Source: Fratercula arctica (taxonomy: Eukaryota > Chordata > Aves > Charadriiformes > Alcidae). Taken from it: 64,000 bases of DNA. The stretch spans positions 4,882,001 through 4,946,000 of the forward strand of contig CANTUZ010000005.1 in assembly GCA_947846985.1 (NCBI GenBank), written 5' to 3'. The position numbers and the translations under genes were made by a program. The notes under the pieces were generated by a model. That model had not been told where the DNA came from, did not search any database, and saw only the letters and a program-made list of their open reading frames with translations. This document shows positions 57,475-64,000 of the stretch, one piece after another. The stretch's first letter is position 1, and every line of letters begins with the position of its first letter.

Positions 57475-57812
57475 AATCATAGAATCGTCTAGGTTGGAAG
57501 GGACCTTTAAGATCATCAAGTCCAACCATTAACCTAACACTGCCAAAACCACCACTATACCATGTGCCTGGGCACCATGTCTACCTGTCTTTTAAATACC
57601 TCCAGGGATGGCAGTCCCAGCAGTTCCCTGGGCAGCCTGTTCCAATGTTTGGTAACCCTTTCAGTGAAGAAATTTTTCCTAATATCCATCCTAAACCTCC
57701 CCTGGTGCAACTTGATGCCATTTCCTCTTGTCCTTTTGCTTGTTACTTGGGAGAAGAGACTGACCCCCGCTCTGCTACAACCTCCTTTGAGGTAGTTGTA
57801 GAGTGATAAATC
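57475..57812 (-). mobile_element. CR1 LINE 3' fragment, antisense (copy H)
   Basis: Reverse-oriented CR1. On the + strand it opens with aatcatagaatcgtc (the reversed 3' end), then aggttggaagggacctttaa, gatcatcaagtccaaccatt, and the reversed C-terminal coding text (tttaaatacctccagggatg, ggcagcctgttccaatg, gtgaagaaatttttcctaat). It ends at cctttgaggtagttgtagag. 3' type as for copies A and G. It is followed at 57823 by an A-run. The + strand frames across it are antisense artefacts. Confidence 0.95.
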
Positions 57813-58734
57813 AAAATACTATTAAAAAAAAAAAAAAAAAACCAAACCAACCACAAAATCCACTCATTTCTTGGTGCACTAGTGAGCTGTTGAGTATAAT
57901 GGGGCTGGAACTTGGGATGGAGCATGAGAAGCTTTCCTCTGCTTTTATGTTCCTTTTAATCCTTGAAAGCTGCTGGGTGTTACGTTGGGTTGCTGGCAGG
58001 AGCCGGGGGATAGCCAAGATTCTAGCAGCCTTTATGCTGCTTCAACTTGTGTTGGCACGTGCATGGGAAGAAGAGAGGCCAAAGTGCATTAAAACATTCA
58101 ATGATCTGGCCCTAATAGTGTGAAACTCTCAAGCAGACATCAAAAGCTGACTAAATTAGTGATGCCTAATTTTTAAAATATTTCCATTTGTATGTTTGGG
58201 AGTCTGGTTTATTCCAGAATTTGTTGAAGGAGTACAAAGGAGTGTGTCCTTTTGTCCGACTTCCCTTCTCTACAAGAGTTACGGTTGTGGCAGTGCTTTC
58301 TTCATAAGCCTCCTATTCTTCCTGAGGCCTAAATTGTACATTGAAAGATATTTTCCTATCAGTGGTTGGGCTGCAGGGTAGGTTATTGCATTGCGTGTTC
58401 CCTCTCGGAAGCGATCTCAGTCTTAAGGGATCATGAGGTTGTTGGTTTCTTCTGCCAGTAAGACTTCTTGCTGTAACACCATTTTTGCTTACACCTCCTC
58501 GAGTCTTTCTGAAACCGCTTGAACTACGAATATGTGTAAAGGTTGTCAGGAGCACGTCTGTAGCTAACTGATACGCTTCCGTGGGGAATTTAGAATTAGC
58601 CTTTGATGATAAAAGTAAGACGACAATAAATGTGGTAATTCGCTCTGACTTCCTCCATAAAACAGTCCACGTGACTTCTCCTGAATTACTTTCATTTTTT
58701 AATTAGTTCATGTTATGATCTCATATTTGCCCTT
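57813..58734 (+). other. NAV2 intron spacer
   Basis: Begins with an A-run (57823-57841) and an A/C-rich stretch just beyond CR1 copy H. Otherwise unique-looking, with no feature recognised. Confidence 0.5.
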
Positions 58735-59850
58735 ACTCTTCTCTGACAGCTGAAATAGAGCTTTTTCAGTCTTTCCCTGTAATACATATTTTCCAGTCTG
58801 TAAGTCATTCTTGTGGCTCCTCTCTGAAGCCTCTCCAAAGGTTAATAAACCTGTTGAACTGTTGCACACAAACCAGCATTAAAACCAGCAGGAGATAAAG
58901 GCTATTCTTATTTGATGACCACCTGCTCTTCTGTACAAGAGTTGCATTATCCCTATAACCACAGCACATTCCCCGGCATCGTGATGGCGCATTATGTCAG
59001 TGATGCTCTTTCCAGATGCCCAAGGCTTTGAGATTCACCGAATCCATGGAGAGGCGTGGGTTCTGTGACATTCTTAGCTTCTCATTGTCACGTTGTATTT
59101 GCTGTATTGAAACACATTTTTATGGCTCTGATCAGCATACATGAGCTTCTTTAACTTTGATCTTGCCTTTTTTTTTTGTTATCGTTTACTTCTCCCATTA
59201 TAGATGTGCCACCTGCAAATGCCGTAGCTGTTTTGTGACCCCTTCTAGGGCTTGCTCAGAAAAGTAGGGCTGAAAATGATTCCTCTGAAACACAGCCAAG
59301 CTGCTTATTTTCTTAATGATAATTTCCCATTTATCATGTATTTTCAAACGAGTTAGCTCATTTTCAGTCCAGCTGACGTATGCCAGGTTGATGTATTATT
59401 ATTATTATTATTATTATTATGGTTTTCAATGTGTCAGGAGACATGAAGGCAAAGAGCCTTCTCTCAGAATCACATCTGTGTTATCGCTTTCATAAGCTTC
59501 TGTAAACTCAGCAGAAAATACTGGTTTAACAAGAGACGTTTTCCAGAAAGGGATGCTCATTTGCCAGTAATACTACTATCTGCTTCAGCTGTTGATTAAT
59601 TGAGTTTCTGTCCCTCGTTTTATGCCTCTGTCTGGGACTGGTGGGAGGCTGATAGGCCTGTGACTATCAAGACCATCTCATTCGTGCTTTTTGAACGCTG
59701 GTACCCAGCACGAGCTGTCCTTTTGTCCTCCAGAACCTCCCACCAACTGCTCACAATGGAGATTAACCATTTGGGTAGCTCCTTCGTTGGGTCCCGTAAC
59801 GCTGCTCTATACAAGGTGTCTTATCTGCCGGCTTAAAAACGTTTAATTCA
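58735..59850 (-). mobile_element. Ancient antisense CR1/L3-like LINE remnant (copy J)
   Basis: Two blocks align, in the right order and spacing, to the antisense of a CR1-type reverse transcriptase. The block at about 58759-58840 (tttttcagtctttccctg, ttttccagtctgtaagtc, attcttgtggctcctctctg) matches the reversed [16 protein letters not shown] region. The block at about 59640-59800 (gggaggctgataggcctgtg, gtgctttttgaacgctggta, gtcctccagaacctc) matches the reversed region for [15 protein letters not shown] and NYRPVSLT. The blocks are about 860 bp apart here against about 930 bp in copy C, so this is probably one old insertion with small deletions. A (TAT)9 microsatellite lies inside it at 59394-59420. 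Assignment to CR1 as opposed to the related L3 group is uncertain. Confidence 0.65.
59394..59420. repeat. (TAT)9 microsatellite
   Basis: Twenty-seven bases of perfect trinucleotide repeat (tattattat...), embedded in the ancient LINE remnant. No further role apparent. Confidence 0.95.
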
Positions 59851-62800
59851 GAGGCTGCTGTTCAACACCATTTTGAGAGCTTTTGATTTTGGGTTTTTTT
59901 TTTTTTTTGAATGAAAATTATTGTTTATGATCCGTTATGAGCTAGTCTCCCCTTCTCTCCCACATCATGCATAGCAAAATACTGTTATTGGCAACCTCAA
60001 GATTTTTAACGAGAATTTTAACTTTGTAGATAATTCCATTTTGTAAAGCATGAAAGGGAAACTAAGTGGCTTCGTGGCATTTAGTAAAAAATAAATAAAA
60101 ATCCAGCATTCAGTGAATAGAAAATTTGAATGTTTTTGACCAAAATGCATTGAAGAGCAGTAATAAAATTTTCTAATAATATGCTCCCTTTTCCAACTGA
60201 AAGCCATAACAAAGTGTTATGGGATGTAAAAAGCAAAAGTAGTGGCTAAGTACGGGAGCGTGACTTTGCTTAATGATTGCAGAGCAAGCTGTTAGCACAC
60301 ATATTTTTCATAGGCAAACAATGGATTATTAGTGAACGGATTTCCCCAAGCTTTCTTTATAGTAAGCGTTGCACAGACAATGACTGTATGCACTGAGTTC
60401 ATTCATAATGTCTCCAACACCTGTTTCCTCCTGTTTTCCCAACAGTTTTATTTGGAAAGTGTTGGGAACTGGAATGATGTCTCATTAGAGTGCAGGGTAT
60501 GCTGGGGACACACGTGTTTCTCTGTCATTGAAGACTCGCTAGTGAATAACAAGCGTATTGTTTAGCACTGCAATAGGGATGTTTAGATGCCCCTTAGAGC
60601 TGTAAATAATGTCCTTTTCTGGAGGTTCAACTTAATATCGTCTCCGTGTCATCATGTATGTGTTGTCAAAGTTCATAATAAAGTTTTCTATAGAGCTCTA
60701 ATCGCTTTATGGTTAAAGAATTCAAATACAAACAAATATCCCGTCCTTGTTCTCTTTTGAAATTGGGCATTGTACATGAAAGGCATCTCCCAGATCTCTC
60801 GGCAAAGCCGGGGCGCAGCAATCGGGGAAGAACTCCCGCCGCGGTGCTGCCAGGGGGCAAGAGGTCACGGACGGGTTTTACCAACTTCAATCCCAATCTT
60901 ATCTCTTCCACTCTGTCAAAGAAGCCTAAAAGAGAGATAGGAGGATGAAAGGCAGCTCCAGTGTCTTGCTTTTTAATGGAAGAAATAAATTCCCGTTACA
61001 CCTGGCAACCCGATCAGAACTCTGGGCATCTTCATCCCAAATCAAGGCTGGCTTAGGAAAATCCATTAAATAAAAGCCTCTAAAAGCAACACAGATTTTT
61101 AATTAAGGATAGTAGTTAATTTTAAAAGTGATTGGGGCACACAGAACTTACACTTTAACCTCAGGAGCTTTGCTTCATTAATATTTCAGACGGATTACGT
61201 GCAAGCGTCTCTGTCCGTGTTCAGCACACTCAGTTGGGCCATAAGGGATAAAATGAGAAAATGCTCCAAATCTGAGCCACACTTCAGTTAATGTAAAAAC
61301 AGACAGCAAACTCTATTCAAAGAAATGAGACCGGTTGGCTGAAGAGTAATTAAATCCTGTGTCCTCCCATCCATATCTGGTCTTTTAATCTGCTTGTTTC
61401 TAGCTGGGCCCCTCTTTGAGGAGGAGGTTTGGCTCTACCCTGTTCCCTGGGCACCAAAGCAGCATGAAAAGGTCTCAAAGACAGAGTTTTCCCCCCTCAT
61501 GGTGGACAAGAACCTGCCATTTTCTGAGACCTCTCCTTTGCTTCTCGCAATCCCTGGTTTCGGCAGCAGGCTGAGGGTCGAATGAAAACATTTGGCAGCT
61601 CAAACTGGGAGAGCAGATCACCAACAGCCTTTTAAGAGGCTTAGGAGATGGCTGAGGCTACCCCGACTTGTGCTGTGGGTTGTCTTGGCCCTTTGTGTGG
61701 GCCGTAATCCTGCACGTGTAAAGCTCCTTCTGCCTCAGCTCCCTTGTTTTTTCGTCTGAAGTTGGTGTGCTTTTTGGAAGCAGAGCACAATCTTTGACTC
61801 ACGCTATTTCGCCAGGTGCCAGCACATCGGTGGGAAGGCCTTGTGGTGTTTCCACTGTGTCAGCAGCGGGGAAGGGACAAATTTAAGCTCAGCAAGGAGC
61901 GTGCGCTACAGGCACTGGCAGCTCCGCCGAGGTACTGGTAGGGTGCTCTTACAAAATCCTTTTGGCATCACAGCCAGGCTTCTCCCTCCGAGTGCCGGCA
62001 TGCATTCATTCATTCCTGGGGCTGTCAGCAGGTTATTGTGTCTGCCTGTGACCCTCCTGAAGACCATACATCTTATGTTCAAGCCCTCAAACGGGCTATG
62101 ACCTTCTCCTCTTTTGAATGTTGGAGGGATGACCTTTCAGCAGGGTACTTGCTTATGTAGAGGGCTGGCTGGGAAGATTTGGCTGCGTTAGGGCTTTGGT
62201 CCGCGATGGCGTGAAGTGAAAGAACAAGAGTTCTTTATTCTCAGGAAGGGATTCAAATTTTCCTTCTATGGTTCAAATGTAACCTGTACATATAAAGTCT
62301 GAAATGCTTTCAACGTGCAGCTCTTTCTTTATGTATTCAGGCTACCAAAATTCGTAGGGGAATTCTTTTGATAATGAAGGAATATGATTACTGCTTGTTT
62401 CAATAATTATTCCTTCTCTCTTATCACTTAATAATAATTAGAACAGGGTAACAGTTACAGACTTTAGGAACGAAATCCAAGTCACAGAAGCATAACTGTC
62501 AGGGAAAAGACTTCATTAAGGAGATGTATGCGTTTTTTCTTATGGAAATGTGTGTATGCAGAATTTCATTTCAAATATTTATTAATTTACTGTATTATTT
62601 TTTCAGCAACATACTAATGGGTACATGAAGCAGCCTAACCAGTAAAATGGTACAACAGGGGAAATTTTAGATCAAGTGGTCAGTTTGGGTAAAATTTGGT
62701 CCATTTTTTTTAATGTCTTAGCTGTACGACGAGAACAGATTTGGTGTACTTACTCCTTTTGGCCCCAGAAGACAGCTGTGGGCCTTAAGAAGGGCCATTA

Positions 62801-63934
62801 CAAGTACATGATCATGGATTCAAGTTTTGCAGGCATAAACCGCATCCTGAAAAAGAGACTCAAGTGCTTCAGCTAAGAAGCAGCCAGTTTAAGGGACGGT
62901 CTGGGGAATTGCTTCAAACACATTTTTTCTTCCATAGTTCCTTATCATTTCATTTGTGGTCTGGCAAAACCAAAGCCACCAAAGAAGCCACCCAGGCTTG
63001 GAGAGCGCTGGATGGGGATGCACCTGGGGTGGATGGAGCTGCTGCTGGAGCCGATGTCGTCTCTTGTCCCTCCCGGGAGCCTCTTCATCAGGTATAGAAC
63101 GTTCTCCAGAGCAGAAGGGTGAGGAGCAACAGCCAAGCGCGTGGCGTGAGGCTCCTTTCCCACTGGTGATTTCATAGGACCTTGGGCAAGATCAAACATG
63201 AATCTTCCCACAGTTCAGGATCTTGTCTGGACTGCTACGCAGGGCACGATGCTTCAGGGGAACAGATGAGAGGTTTCAGAAGGATGCAAGAGAGCAGCTG
63301 TGGAATAGTCTGGCATTTACATAGATCTTTAATTGTCGTATCTTAAATACAATGTGGCAAAGTGATATTTATCTATCTATTTATTTATTTAAATACAGCC
63401 ATTCTGGATATTCTAAATACTCTTACTCTTGAAATGCAAACTTTATGTTCCTGAAGCTGATCTATGATGTTACACATGTTGAATCATTTTTGAGGCATTA
63501 TAGTATTCTCTGTTTTCCCCTTTCCCTTTTTTCTAAGAGAAAATCTCATCCTTTCCCGTCCAGCAGACTTCAGTATAAACGCAAGCCTAAGCGAAAGCAG
63601 CCTACGTTGCACTAAATAAATAAAACAAGTCAGCTTTAGAAGCTGAGCTCTTAACAGGTTGTCAAACTCGGGAGAAAACCCCTGTAATTTACTGGTTTGC
63701 TCTAAAACCTGCCCGGGTACCCTCAGGCATCTTCTTAAACCTTGGCTCACTCGGAACTCTATCGGTTTCTCTTTTCTAAGATTTCTTTGCAAATAAATAT
63801 TTCACCCTTTCACCCTCGCTGCCTGGTTATGTCCCTGTTTCCCTGCTTTTTTATATATATATAAAAAAAAAAAAAAAAAAAACAAAAACAAACAAACCAA
63901 ACAAAACCAAACCCTGCCTGTTTTCTTGCTCGGT
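59851..63934 (+). other. NAV2 intron, no exon recognised
   Basis: About 4 kb of intron. It contains a T-run at 59895-59909, a small CpG cluster at 60797-60875, a (TTTA)/(ATCT) stretch at 63367-63391 and, near the end, a tatatata step followed by a long A-run and A/C-rich sequence (63853-63914). No coding exon was recognised; in particular, I did not see the calponin-homology exon that should follow the NAV2 first coding exon. Confidence 0.5.
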
Positions 63935-64000
63935 CCAGCGAGAGCGGAGGGAACCCCCCCCCCCCCGCTCCTGGAAGGGGTTAAAGGCGATGCTCCGCCG
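63935..64000. promoter_or_regulatory. Start of a GC/CpG-rich segment at the window edge
   Basis: The last about 65 bases change abruptly from A-rich to GC-rich, with several CpGs (cagcgagagcggaggg, ggcgatgctccgccg) and a run of Cs at 63954-63966. This could be the edge of a CpG island, for example an internal NAV2 promoter, but it is cut by the window end. Confidence 0.3.

Noticed and set aside
57562..57806. Plus-strand frames of about 80 codons
   Set aside because: They are the reverse of CR1 copy H, which lies on the minus strand.
63853..63914. A-run and A/C-rich stretch as a retropseudogene tail
   Set aside because: No gene-like sequence precedes it and no flanking duplication was seen; plain low-complexity DNA.

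Overview
The window is nuclear DNA from a bird. The evidence is the dominant repeat family: at least eight recognisable CR1 non-LTR retrotransposon copies plus two much older ones. Several carry the typical CR1 3' end, a 'cttccaaccc...attctatgattct' block that ends in octamer repeats instead of a poly(A) tail. I cannot name the species. There are no bacterial-type genes, and I saw no rRNA, tRNA, CRISPR array, LTR element or DNA transposon.

Only one host coding exon can be supported: 27378-27635 on the + strand. It is the N-terminal coding exon of NAV2 (neuron navigator 2). It starts at an ATG, stays open for 86 codons and ends in phase 0 at a CAG|GT splice donor. Everything after it on the + strand is read as the start of a very long NAV2 first intron, more than 36 kb, with no further coding exon seen. 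The 27 kb before it is 5' flank, with a GC-rich and T-rich promoter-like stretch at about 26.2-26.9 kb.

Layout: 0-25 kb is gene-free flank. It holds a 26-bp minisatellite (1.1 kb), six sense-strand CR1 copies (1.8, 2.5-3.4, 6.6-8.5, 13.0, 19.0 and 24.3 kb), one older antisense remnant (3.8 kb), a 386-bp uninterrupted pyrimidine array just past the youngest-looking CR1 (8.6-9.0 kb), and a 36-bp Z-DNA-type tract (15.3 kb). From 26.2 to 27.6 kb lies the putative NAV2 promoter, 5' leader and exon. From 27.6 to 64 kb is intron, with a G-quadruplex candidate and a small CpG cluster near its start, short direct duplications, a 75-bp homopurine tract (40.1 kb), CR1 copies at 48.9 kb (sense) and 57.5 kb (antisense), a striking 90-bp imperfect palindrome (52.4 kb), and an ancient antisense LINE (58.7-59.9 kb). 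The last about 60 bases turn GC- and CpG-rich.

The CR1 copies fall into three 3'-end types by eye. The 6.6-8.5 kb copy stands alone and still has an open reverse-transcriptase frame. The 2.5, 13.0, 19.0 and 24.3 kb copies share a second type. The 1.8, 48.9 and 57.5 kb copies share a third. All are 5'-truncated, so none could move on its own. I did not find a previously undescribed multi-gene system. The items most worth checking are the 52.4-kb palindrome, the NAV2 start exon and its leader structure, the CR1/pyrimidine junction and the ancient intronic LINE.
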